A program made the position numbers and the translations under genes. Below, one piece after another: positions 47,780 through 56,901 of a stretch of DNA of 64,000 nucleotides (its first letter is position 1; each line of letters opens with the position of its first letter). The notes below the pieces were generated by a model. The model worked only from the letters and a program-made list of their open reading frames with translations. It was not told the origin of the DNA and searched no databases. The DNA is from Gracilaria domingensis (Eukaryota > Rhodophyta > Florideophyceae > Gracilariales > Gracilariaceae), in NCBI GenBank assembly GCA_022539475.1, contig VCMS01000034.1, positions 62,001 through 126,000 of the forward strand, written 5' to 3'.

Positions 47780-49843
47780 CTAAAGCTCGCATGTCTTCCT
47801 CCAATCTACAAGTGCTTTTCGAAGAAGCAGTTTTAGGTGATGTACGTCTATGTGAGTGGCCCGCGTCCGTCTAAACTGCCTGCACTCCAGATCCCCCCAG
47901 CATGAGTGTAAGTTCCGAGCCACATCCCCGAATCGGTCAAACATAAGCAATTCGGTATCTTTGACGGGACGGTTTTCCAGTCTGTAATGCTTCAGCCTGG
48001 CGTCCTTAGCAAGACTTTCAAACGAATGATCAAGGATTCCATGCGGAAGCACCTCAATTACCTGTGAGCCTCTAGGCATGTAAATCACTCCTTCGTTTGC
48101 ACGTCCAGAGACCGTAATTAGAAATGTCATCTTATTAAAAGCCAGAGCTTCAGGTAGAATAGCAGGATGGTGGTGACAATCTTCAACCTCTCCGCCGTTC
48201 TTGATATCTTGCTCGCGAGAGCACATCGAGGCAAAGCATCCAGCTCGCTTCGTTCCCTTTGGACATGGAACCGACGGAGATTGAATAAACTGTACATTGA
48301 CTTTGTCTTCCAAATGTGCCTTCACAAGTTCATGCTTTATCGCCTCCCTCACTTCCGCGGTGTTCGATACAGTCCCCGCGTGCGTATGTTGCTCTTGACG
48401 TTCCAAAATCCATATTGTCTTCTTCGTGTTACGCACTTCTTTGCACGTCCTTGCGAGTTTACCCTTTAAAGCCGAGCTTTCGTGCTTCTCAATTAGATCT
48501 TTAACGGCTTCATAGGAGTCAACGGATTTAGAGTGGCCTTCATATTCAGATCCAAGAGCAAGAACTCGCTCAAAACAAAGTAGTCGAGGCCGCAAACGGG
48601 CAAGCTCAATCCGGTTCTCTTCCGGAACATCTCCCAAAAAGTAGTTATACGCTTTCCGGACAACCTCTTCCTGTCCTGCCGATGGCGTAAAGGACTCAGC
48701 GGCAATCTTGACATTTCCGTTGTACTTCGTCTTCTTCAGTGTATCAAGCAAAGAGCGTATAGGAATGAGTGAGGTTTGCAGATGATTTGTATAGGAATGA
48801 ATCGATCGACCACGCCAAATGATCGTTGTCCCGTCAACTTGAACAACCTTCTGTTCTGGATTAGCCAATATCTGTGTCTTTCTCTTCCATGAGACGCTCA
48901 TAGCTGCACCATAACGATAGAGATACCCAGGGAATTTAGTCTTCTTGTCCCTGCTCAATCTGGGCACAAGGAATTTGTTTCGTTGTGTACAGTAACACAC
49001 ATTTTGAAGAGATATGAGGCGCACGTCTGTGGTTCGGGATCTTACGGGTTTGAAGGTGGTAAACTCTTTGTCAATCAGCGGCTTAGTGTTCGGAAGCTCC
49101 GAAAAGTCTGTTTCGTTGAAACGAAATCGGCGATGTACATGGTCCGTGTTTGAATGAGCGGTTTTGTCATGCTCGCGTCGCTGTGATGCAGAAATAGTTT
49201 CGTGGGGTTTCTTCTTCTCATCAGTTTGTTTGGGCACTTTGGGCACGACTTTTTCCTCCTTTTGAAGGACAGAGATTAGATGACTCTGGGTAGAACCATG
49301 AGCATGATGCGGTGGAAGGTTTTTGGATTCCTCCCCTAGAGAATGGTCCGGGTGGTGATTCGTAGTGGGATCTGAATGAACCGGATTAGTCGATTGACGA
49401 ACTGGGGAATGTGCAACACCAGAGGCACGAGAATGTGAGTGCTGGTGGCTTACACGAGCATGCACGGGTTTCGAGTCTTGTAAGATGTCCCCTCCATTCA
49501 TTCCAAAATCCGATGTCTTTACCTCCCAATCGGAGTATTGATTAATGTCGTCCGACACGGGCTTGTAATCGGCTTGGATGGTCAATGAGGGTGACATAGT
49601 GTTTGAAGACACGAAGAACGCAATAAGAATTGATAGAGCGATGGGAAACAAAACAAATCTAGTAGAAAACTTCAAGCGGCGGAAGCTGTTCTTTGCCCGC
49701 CGGATGTACGGGTTAACCATATGAAGAAGAGCGGTCGAGTTTGAGCTGGAGAAGAAACCCTTGCGGCGATATGCAGAGCTCCGTCCCACGTTCTTCAACT
49801 TCTGAGCACCTACATGGAAAACAACGTGGTCGCTGTACAACAT
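47780..49843 (-). CDS. Type II membrane glycosyltransferase, GT61-like
   Basis: 687 aa from 49843, or 646 aa from the ATG at 49720 (MVNPYIRRAKNSF), which puts the single membrane helix (FVLFPIALSILIAFFVSS) in the usual type II position after a basic cytosolic tail. A stem of about 170 residues is rich in His, Ser and Pro. The luminal domain has GT61/DUF563 features: CFERVLALGSEYEGH, VNVQFIQSPS and, near the C-terminus, LITVSGRANEGVIYMPRGSQVIEVLPHG, corresponding to the 'HGAgltN...P.gs.viE' region. The HGAG string itself is changed to SGRAN. Such Golgi/ER enzymes add xylose, arabinose or GlcNAc; here a role in cell-wall or mucilage polysaccharide is inference. Confidence 0.72.
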   Translation of the reverse strand: MLYSDHVVFHVGAQKLKNVGRSSAYRRKGFFSSSNSTALLHMVNPYIRRAKNSFRRLKFSTRFVLFPIALSILIAFFVSSNTMSPSLTIQADYKPVSDDINQYSDWEVKTSDFGMNGGDILQDSKPVHARVSHQHSHSRASGVAHSPVRQSTNPVHSDPTTNHHPDHSLGEESKNLPPHHAHGSTQSHLISVLQKEEKVVPKVPKQTDEKKKPHETISASQRREHDKTAHSNTDHVHRRFRFNETDFSELPNTKPLIDKEFTTFKPVRSRTTDVRLISLQNVCYCTQRNKFLVPRLSRDKKTKFPGYLYRYGAAMSVSWKRKTQILANPEQKVVQVDGTTIIWRGRSIHSYTNHLQTSLIPIRSLLDTLKKTKYNGNVKIAAESFTPSAGQEEVVRKAYNYFLGDVPEENRIELARLRPRLLCFERVLALGSEYEGHSKSVDSYEAVKDLIEKHESSALKGKLARTCKEVRNTKKTIWILERQEQHTHAGTVSNTAEVREAIKHELVKAHLEDKVNVQFIQSPSVPCPKGTKRAGCFASMCSREQDIKNGGEVEDCHHHPAILPEALAFNKMTFLITVSGRANEGVIYMPRGSQVIEVLPHGILDHSFESLAKDARLKHYRLENRPVKDTELLMFDRFGDVARNLHSCWGDLECRQFRRTRATHIDVHHLKLLLRKALVDWRKTCEL

Positions 49844-51180
49844 GTTGAAGAAGGTGAGTGGGAAAACTTGAGCGCAATAAACCGCGTGCCGCAGGTACAG
49901 TCAGTACAATCAATGAAACAAAACTGAAACGAAGGCTGTAACTGCGGCACGGCTGGAGGTAAGCGAGAAAGCATACCTTTGCAAGACTCATATAATCCAG
50001 GGCGCGAGAATCTTTGATACAGCTATTCATCTCAATTCAATTGATGGTTGCTGCAACTGACAAATTCGGGCGGTAGATGCATACGACACGGCACGTCCAT
50101 CGAAGAGGATAGTCACTAACCTCTTCATTTCGAATTGAAAAGGACTGCATGTGAATTGTACGAGGCGCCTTTGCTGGTTGCCATATTCCGGTAGAGAATT
50201 CATGGTGCCCGCCAATTCGAGAGCCACGTCGCACGAGGCGAAACTATGTCTTTTGTTGTTGGGACTGTCTCGGATTACGACAAAGTACAAAGGGTATTGA
50301 GGTGCACTCTATCGAACTCCACTCGTCCCACGAAGGTACGGAGACCATATGCAGCTCATTTCAAGAAGAAAGAACGTAAAGGCGCGTCGGCGCAAGTAGG
50401 TTTAAGCAGGTCGAACATCACGGTGACGGCTCATCTCGCATACTGTTTCAAAGCGTGGAATGATTGCTATGAAAACGTCTCCCCGCGAGGCGCAATGCAT
50501 TGAAGACGGATTGGGTTCCATAGTTTTCTAAGAACACATCTGTTTTGCCGTCGGAAACAACGTGGGATGCTTCCCAAGATATGAATTACAAACGTACGGA
50601 AGAACGACGGAAAATATGATATGTTCCATTGGAGATTTAGCACAAGAGCACGAGTGTCGCACAAAGTCCATCCATTAACTCACTAGAGCTTACTAGTGGG
50701 AAAAGCATCTAATATTACCAGGGTAGGCTGCCGTTGGTAGCGTCGTACTTGAGCGAGAGTAATGGATCGACGAAGGTAAAGTAAGATACAGACGGCCACG
50801 TATTGTTGTAGATATGATATAATCACGCACTCGTTCGATTCTTTAGATTGAAGTTCGTATATATTTTTGAGAAAAATGTATACGTGCCCTCGGTACCGGC
50901 GATACGAAGTGGATTTCAAAGGTGCCTTTGGTAGCTGTGCGTTGATGCGGCAGGACCGCTCTGGTCACCAGCTTGTGATCCGATCAACTGATCTGCGTGC
51001 GGCAGGGAACGAATAGCGCTCCATAGCTCATCACCTCTGTAACTTGCCTATCAATGTTTGTGCTTTACAAGCTGCTGGATTTCGTTTTCTCTTCCAGCTC
51101 AAATTGACGGAAGCAACTCTATCTGCTGCTGACTGCGACGCCAAACGATTTCGTGGTCGAAACTCGCGATAAGAATCAAA
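49844..51180. other. Gene-free interval with AAGGTA elements
   Basis: No gene. Contains ACGAAGGTAC near 50332, TACCAGGGTA at 50716-50725, and CAAAGGTGCCTTTG at 50917-50930. The short ORFs here lack motifs. Confidence 0.45.
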
Positions 51181-51456
51181 ATGTGGCGTGGTGTGTTTCG
51201 AGCAACCCGTGTTCTCTTAGACGGCCGCAATCGGTTCCCCGTTAACATCAAATACACTCAGACCAGAAAACGAAATACCAGAAAACGGGTCAAGATAATC
51301 AAGGAAAATGCAAAGATCATTCGAGAGGGCCAGGAGGCGTTGGCGAAACGACTTGCTAGAGAAGAAAAGGAACAGTTACAACATTCTGAAATTAAGCTGC
51401 CTGTCGATCCCACACAGAGCGCTTTAGGCCGTGCAGAGAATCCAAGTCTACAATGA
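51181..51456 (+). CDS. Small basic protein, likely mitochondrial
   Basis: 91 aa. The N-terminus MWRGVFRATRVLLDGRNRFP is an Arg-rich amphipathic leader typical of mitochondrial import. It is followed by a very basic segment (TQTRKRNTRKRVKIIKENAK) and a charged helix (EGQEALAKRLAREEKEQLQ). Good start context (AAAATGTGG). No family recognised; the basic helix would suit a mitochondrial ribosomal or assembly factor. Convergent with the FKBP gene, whose stop is 122 bp away. Confidence 0.6.
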   Translation: MWRGVFRATRVLLDGRNRFPVNIKYTQTRKRNTRKRVKIIKENAKIIREGQEALAKRLAREEKEQLQHSEIKLPVDPTQSALGRAENPSLQ

Positions 51457-51578
51457 AACCGTTATTGAGGAAACTTTAAGCTTTTGGGTTAACACTCCAA
51501 CTGTTTATCACTGTTCCCCAACAAACTGGGGGAAGGGAAAAGACCCAACTACGCATGTCTGAGACAACACACTCTTTC

Positions 51579-53137
51579 CTATGCGAACATTGCCGCTGCT
51601 TGCTTCTTCTCCTTTTCTTCGAATTGTTTTCGCTTTCTATCCAACTTCTGAATCTCCATTCGGATTCCCATGTTGTTCCTCTGTAGATTATACGCGGCCA
51701 TCAAATCCTCTCTTGCCTTATCCCATTCCCCTAGTGCAACTAACGCTCGACCTCTGTAATTGAAGAAACCTTAAGTTAGTGAAACAATGTCAAGCGAAGT
51801 AGGTGTTGGAGGTGTCTTTTCACGTACCGATAATAAAACGCTTTAAAACTTGACGGATCAGCGCCTAGAGCGAGGGACGAACTTTCGACAGCCTTCTTGA
51901 ACTGTTCCAGTTTCAGTAGACAAAGCGACAAATTGTTAAGAGTCGTGACGTGAAGAGCAGATACTTCCGCTCTAGTTGGGCTTTCACTTCCTTCTTCCTT
52001 TACGCCATTCTCATTTTCGTTTTGCGCTGACGAGGAGGCTTCATTACCGTCCGCAACGTTGCTACTTGAGCTCTGCTCTTCGGCAGGTTTTGTAACCTCA
52101 GAGGCACCTTCTGCTTCGGATGTCGGTTGTGTTTCTTGCTCAGATTGCTGCTCTGTTAAATTCGCCACTTTGGAATCAGCGCCATTGGCTTCTAAATACT
52201 GTTCTTCACTTGTGTCTCTAGTTCCATTTTCGTTAGTTGCAGGAACGGACGCTGTGGGGTTTTCTCCCTCCTGGGTTGCTGTGCTCACATCCAATGTTTC
52301 AACTTGCTCTCCTTCTTTAACGGGCTGCGAATTAGGATGTGTTGAGTTGATTGGTTCTCGCGATTCTGTTGCGGTTGTAGGGAATATACCATTTGGATTT
52401 TGGCCATCACTGTCGTCGATTTGCGCTTCTTCAAAACCTTCCTCCTTCGGCTCTGATGGCTGTTCCGGATTTGACGCCGGGCTCTCTTCGTTTGCTGCAG
52501 AGGGACTTTCGGTGCCCTGCGCATGACCATTCTCTTGCAATTGATCACTGCGTTGTTGTTGACCATATTGACTGTTCTCCCTGTAGAACACTTTGGCCAA
52601 GTACTGAATGCACTGACTGTACTGAGCCATGGCCCTGTCATACTTGAGTTCCTTGAAAAGCGCATTTCCTTCTTCCTTGCATTTCTTGGCCACCTCAAAG
52701 CGTTCCGAAGGTGTCATGTCAACAAAAGGCTTTTTCTTCTCGCCATGCTCAAAGTGAAGCAGCTCTACGTCCATATACACTGTTGTGTTTGGTGGCACAC
52801 CTTTTCTCTTCAGACCCTTGGATCCAAAAGCATAAGGGGCGGCTGCCTTCACTCTACATTTCTCGCCCAGCTTCATGCTTTGCGCAACCAGTTCAAGGGC
52901 CGGGATAACCTTTCTCCTGCCCAAAGTAAACACAAGCTCGCCATCCTTTCGTCGCAGAGACGAGTCAAACACCTCCGCATCGCGCTCATCAGACAGACGC
53001 AAAGAGTACTTGAGAGAAACCTTAGCGCCCCGCCCGGCAGTATCGCCGTCACCTTCGACAAGAATTGTCTTTAACAACGAGCCGTCACCCGTAAGGTCCT
53101 CCGTACCGTCAGTCAGGTCCCATTTCGAACGAGACAT
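51579..53137 (-). CDS. FKBP-type prolyl isomerase with TPR domain, two exons
   Basis: 494 aa from the ATG at 53137 (MSRSKWDLTDGTEDLTGDG). FKBP domain at about 20-140: FDSSLRRKDGELVFTLGRRKVIPALELVAQSMKLGE then YAFGSKG; the usual active-site Trp (VIPGWE) is Leu. A TPR domain starts at AKKCKEEGNALFKELKYDRAMAQYSQCI, is interrupted by an acidic Gln/Glu/Ser-rich insert of about 185 residues, and resumes at VTTLNNLSLCLLKLEQFKKAVESSSLAL. A 74-nt intron (51827-51754, GTACGT...TACAG) splices FKAFYY to RGRALVALGEWDKAREDLMAA and ends at 51579 after a basic helix. The order matches FKBP51/52-type Hsp90 co-chaperones with a single FKBP domain. Confidence 0.9.
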
Positions 53138-53527
53138 GATTGGACAAAGATTGAAGACAAGTAGCGCGCGGGGAGGCAAGCGCTGCCTGGCACGACGGGG
53201 TAGATCTGCTGCGACGGCGACAGCGGCGGTTCGGAGCACTTTATCTTCGAAGATAATTTGTCGTGGGCAAGTGACGTGCGTGTTTAACAGCACGCGCGAC
53301 GCGTGGAGATGCTGAAATGCAGATAAAAAATGGACACATGGCGGTTATACTGCGCGCAGCGAATCTGCCGACGAGATCTTTAAAAACGACGCCAATTGCG
53401 GGAATCTAATGACGGCAGGCGTCTCCCAGTCAACGCCGTTTGGCACCGTTGACTCAACGGTGCCAAACGATACGCGCGAGCAGGATCGATTCGATCGGCT
53501 GGCGCGCTTGCCATCCGCTACCCAAGC
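53138..53527. promoter_or_regulatory. Divergent promoter region, FKBP-TPR / Gly-rich gene
   Basis: 390 bp, no gene. The perfect palindrome at 53437-53469 sits about 60 bp before the plus-strand ATG. Confidence 0.5.
53437..53469. promoter_or_regulatory. Perfect palindrome, 16-bp arms, centred on TGACTCA
   Basis: CGTTTGGCACCGTTGA, a single C, then the exact reverse complement. The centre GTTGACTCAAC contains the bZIP core TGACTCA. Confidence 0.85.
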
Positions 53528-54283
53528 ATGCAGCAGGGAGCGGCCGTCTCTGCGGGCGGCGCGCAGCAAACGCCCGGCGTGCTGCGCATCGGCGGGCGTG
53601 AGATCAACGCCGAAAGAATCATATCCACGTTCAGTCGCACCTACTTTTGTCTGGGGCCGGTTTGTTTGCGGAGCGGAATCGGGCCTGGGGTGGGCGTTGG
53701 GTGCGGCGTGGGCGTGATCAAGGGACCCATGCTTCCGATCGGCGGCGAGTCGGGAAACATTGACTTTTTGAGACAGTTGCCAGGCGGATATCAGATTATG
53801 AACGTGCTCAAGACGATTATGCGCAAGTTTCCGGGAAGCAAAACTGGCGTTGGGTGCGGCGTTGGCGCGGGCTTTGGCTTTGGTATTGGTATCGCGCCTG
53901 CGGGCGGCGGCGGCGGCAGAATGGGCGGCATGGGGATGGGAGGTATGGGCGGAATGGGAGGTATGGGCGGTATGGGAGGGATGGGCGGTATGGGAGGGAT
54001 GGGAGGCGGCATGGGGATGGGCGGCATGGGCGGTGTGGGCGGTGGCATGGGAGCCGGCATGGCGGGTCAAGGGACTCATTCAGGATATGGAAGCGGTACA
54101 ACATCGGCAGCGGGGACAATCGGCACTAGCAGCAGCAACACCGCAGCAAGCAAAGCGTTGGAAGAACGCGTAAAAGGTGTAGAAGACAAGCTGGAAAAGC
54201 TAGAAGAACGGGTAAATCTTTCCGAACGCATGAAACAATTAGAGGAACGAATGGATGAAATGCAGAAACGAAAACGGAGATGA
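53528..54283 (+). CDS. Gly/Met-rich membrane-like protein with C-terminal coiled coil
   Basis: 251 aa. Residues 1-60 have an ordered start (GVLRIGGREINAERIIST). Two glycine-rich hydrophobic stretches, GIGPGVGVGCGVGV and GVGCGVGAGFGFGIGIA, resemble small-residue transmembrane or lipid-associated helices. Next comes a (GGM)n-type tract of about 45 residues and a Ser/Thr linker. The end is a charged coiled coil of about 45 residues (ALEERVKGVEDKLEKLEERV). Gly-rich GVGCGVG stretches are reminiscent of the plant envelope lipid-transfer component TGD5, but that is only compositional. Its stop is 16 bp from that of the convergent nuclease gene. Confidence 0.7.
   Translation: MQQGAAVSAGGAQQTPGVLRIGGREINAERIISTFSRTYFCLGPVCLRSGIGPGVGVGCGVGVIKGPMLPIGGESGNIDFLRQLPGGYQIMNVLKTIMRKFPGSKTGVGCGVGAGFGFGIGIAPAGGGGGRMGGMGMGGMGGMGGMGGMGGMGGMGGMGGGMGMGGMGGVGGGMGAGMAGQGTHSGYGSGTTSAAGTIGTSSSNTAASKALEERVKGVEDKLEKLEERVNLSERMKQLEERMDEMQKRKRR
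53920..54066 (+). repeat. GGM-coding 9-bp-type repeat tract
   Basis: Degenerate tandem GGNGGNATG units encode Gly-Gly-Met; the pattern varies between GGCGGT, GGAGGG and GGCATG, so slippage and drift have both acted. Confidence 0.8.
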
Positions 54284-54299
54284 CGCACGGGGTGTTGTT

Positions 54300-55000
54300 T
54301 TACTTGTTGTTGTTATTGCGTTTGCGACGTCGATATTCCCACGGCTCCAAGGGACGAGCAAAGGACCATAGACCAATTTTGGCGTTCCTGGCCTCCATCT
54401 CCATTTGCGCGAGGTGCTCTCGTTTGTCGTATGCTTTGTAATGCCACGCTGCACCTTGTTGAAGCATATACTCTCCGTAATTGACGCCATCTTGTGTGAT
54501 GACGTCGGCCACGAGCCGGCCGTATCGATCAGTGGTATGGACATATAGGGTAACATTGGTTCGGAGTAACATCTGTTGTCCGATTTGCTTGGCCTGCTGT
54601 CTACAAGCACAAAAACACAACAGCAACGGTGAGCACGCATGAGAGCGATAAAGGAAATCATAAAAGGGATATACAAAGGAATGACGTACCCAAAGTTCTG
54701 TTTTGTCTCCGGACAATCTATGGCCATGATGCGCACTCGAGCGGTAGCCTTCTCGCCGGACGCGTCTGTATAGTCGCAGTTGAAGGTGTCACCATCGGGC
54801 ATCTTAAAGACGTGCGCGCCTCGTATCACCTGTTTGTCCTCGGCGCCAGTGGGGACCGAATGTTGCGGCTGCTGAATGAGCTCAGAGACGGTCTCCACGG
54901 CCGTCTGCGCGACGGCGGCCGCATAGGATAACGGAGATTGTTGCTGAGCTTGTTGCTGGGGCTTCTCAGACGGGAAGCAGACGGACAGACACGACCCCAT
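54300..55000 (-). CDS. Staphylococcal-nuclease-like calcium-dependent nuclease, two exons
   Basis: 203 aa. The N-terminus MGSCLSVCF has Gly2 for N-myristoylation and Cys4/Cys8 for palmitoylation, as in plant CAN-type nucleases anchored to the plasma membrane. The TNase domain has all catalytic positions: Asp in MPDGDTFNC, Arg and Asp in VRIMAIDCPET, Glu in PET, and Arg in DRYGRLVAD, followed by YMLQQGAAWHYKAY and GLWS. An 89-nt intron (54689-54601, GTACGT...GTAG) joins KQNFG to QQAKQIGQQ. The C-terminus is basic (EYRRRKRNNNNK). Head-to-head with the thioredoxin-fold gene, 282 bp between starts. Confidence 0.92.
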
Positions 55001-55282
55001 GCTTGGATGGTGCTTCAATCGGCGGTGTTCCGTAACAAGGAAGAGCCAAGTAGCGAGGTGGAGCACATTCTTGTACAAGTGCGGAAGGCTTACTCCGCAA
55101 AGGCGGGAGCAGCTATTGCAACTGTACGCGCCAGTTGGCACGCCCTTTCGATCCAATCGCGCCCCGCCACGCGGCGCACGTGGCGTTCCGACGCAGCTCG
55201 CACGCGTGCACGCCACGCGCAGACAACATGCGATCATCGCGGCCGCGTCGACGACGTCCTCGCGCCAACGCGTCGCGACGTG

Positions 55283-56505
55283 ATGACCGCCGACGTGCAG
55301 CTCATCGCCGACGGCGCGCAGCTGGCGAGCTCGCTCTTCACCACCACCGTCACCGTACTGCTCCTCAGCAGCCCGTTTTCGTCGGAAACCGAGTCCGCGC
55401 TGACGACTGTTTCGCATGCCGCCGCGCTGACCAGCTGTCCGTCCGTGCAGTATGCGCACTTTTCGATGAGCCCCGGAGACACGGTGGAAACTCCGCGGCG
55501 CTGGTTTTCGTACACGAATGGCGCCGTTCCGGTTGTGAAGAATCTCACCGAGTTTCCGCCGTTGTTTCCGTTTGTGCGCTTGTTTCAAGCGCATCCTCAC
55601 CCGTTTGTGAGCGAGTTTCGTGGCTCGTTTGACGCCTTTGTGCTGGCGCGCTTTATTTCTGATGCGTGTGGTGTGGATATGGACTTTCCGCCCGCGCTTT
55701 CAAGAGATGATTTTGCGCGCGCCGTGAGGAGCCGTGCGTTCGGCGTGCTGCTCATTGTGCCCATGAGAAAGGGCAGGTTGCGAGATGAACACCGACGATT
55801 GGCCTTTGCTGTTGCAGACGCCGTTAAGAATTCATACCTGTGGTGGGAGCTTTCCTTGGTCGACTCGGAAAAGGATCCGCTTTTTGCGCAGCGCGTTGCG
55901 CATGAGTCGTTACTGTTCGTGCATCTACCGAGTGATAAGGCTGTTTTGCACCCGCTTTCGCGCGTTTCTGCTCATCAAATCGCGTCTCTCATGCGAAGCT
56001 TTGAACAAGCTCCACCTCGCACTCTTGTTCGAGAAGTGTCGCTTAAACCCTCCAAACAGCTGTCGTACTTTGAGCATCTTTCTGACGCGAAAGCCGTGCT
56101 CCGTCATCCGCAGAGCCGCATCTCGTTGAGCGCTTTTCTACAAGCCGATTATTCTGCACCCGCTACTCGGTCCTCCGTGTTATGGGTCCTGGTGATACAG
56201 ACATGGTGCGCTTACTGCCAACGAATCTTGCCTGTATATCAGCAATTTGCGCGCATTGCCTTCACTGCCCATGTGGATGTGGACGTGCTGTTCGTGGAAC
56301 AGGTTGACGTGCTGCCTCCGTTTTTGGACCGTTTGGTGGACGGATACCTACCGTGCTGCGATTGGAGCAGTTTGATGGCGCATGCAAGCTGTACGAATAT
56401 GATGGTGAACATGAGGTTGATGCATTGATCGGCGAGCACCATGAGGAACACAGCCACAGATTATTGGCTGCGCAAGGCGCTTTGCGGCTGTTTGAAGGCA
56501 GTTAG
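55283..56505 (+). CDS. Multi-thioredoxin-fold protein (TXNDC11-like), frameshifted near the end
   Basis: From the ATG at 55283 (MTADVQLIADG) about 407 aa after a one-base correction. At least two degenerate thioredoxin folds (about 15-130 and 145-240) precede a C-terminal one with active-site WCAYC in VLVIQTWCAYCQRILPVYQQFA. The frame as given ends at 56428. The thioredoxin signature continues only in the next frame: after LVDGY the motif needs Pro-Thr (the cis-Pro), and the DNA reads TACCTACC where TACCCTACC would give Tyr-Pro-Thr (56345-56352). The corrected frame gives VLRLEQFDGACKLYEYDG and a stop at 56505. No signal peptide is seen from this start; the frame is open upstream to 54938, but that part overlaps the nuclease gene. 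Confidence 0.72.
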
Positions 56506-56901
56506 CATTCTTCTGGTCTCGAGTTCGCAGTAAATATTATGCCTGTCGTTGCGCCCAGGCAGTCGACGCGGGACAGGGTGTCATGTTGATGTGGTAGAGG
56601 GGAATGGGAGTGTGGAAGTGCCATGATCACTCCACTTCTCGAGCTCGCTCTCAAAGCGGCCATAGATCCTTATCATTGTGCTGCATCAATCATGGTTCAT
56701 AAATTCAAACGTGTACTTCAAAGTTTTGAGTTCAAATGTGCCAGACTCGCGGTAAGCTCGACGAGTCACGCTGCGCGTCACGTTGCAAACTTGGCTCCTG
56801 TCGTGCAACAATGCGCCTGTCTGACACGACACCGCTGATCGTGCGAAACACCTCGCCACCCACGCCCGCCGGAGCTCCCCGCGCAACTGGCGTCCGTCGC
56901 C
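56506..56901. other. Intergenic
   Basis: Between two plus-strand genes. No gene or striking element seen; the last 100 bp are GC-rich like other promoters in the window. Confidence 0.45.

Noticed and set aside
53791-54060. Pro/Ile-rich minus-strand ORF opposite the GGM tract
   Set aside because: Pure complement of the GGM repeat, with no independent coding signal.
54938-55282. Upstream extension of the thioredoxin-fold ORF
   Set aside because: It lies over the first exon and promoter of the opposite nuclease gene and has no domain; the start at 55283 is preferred.
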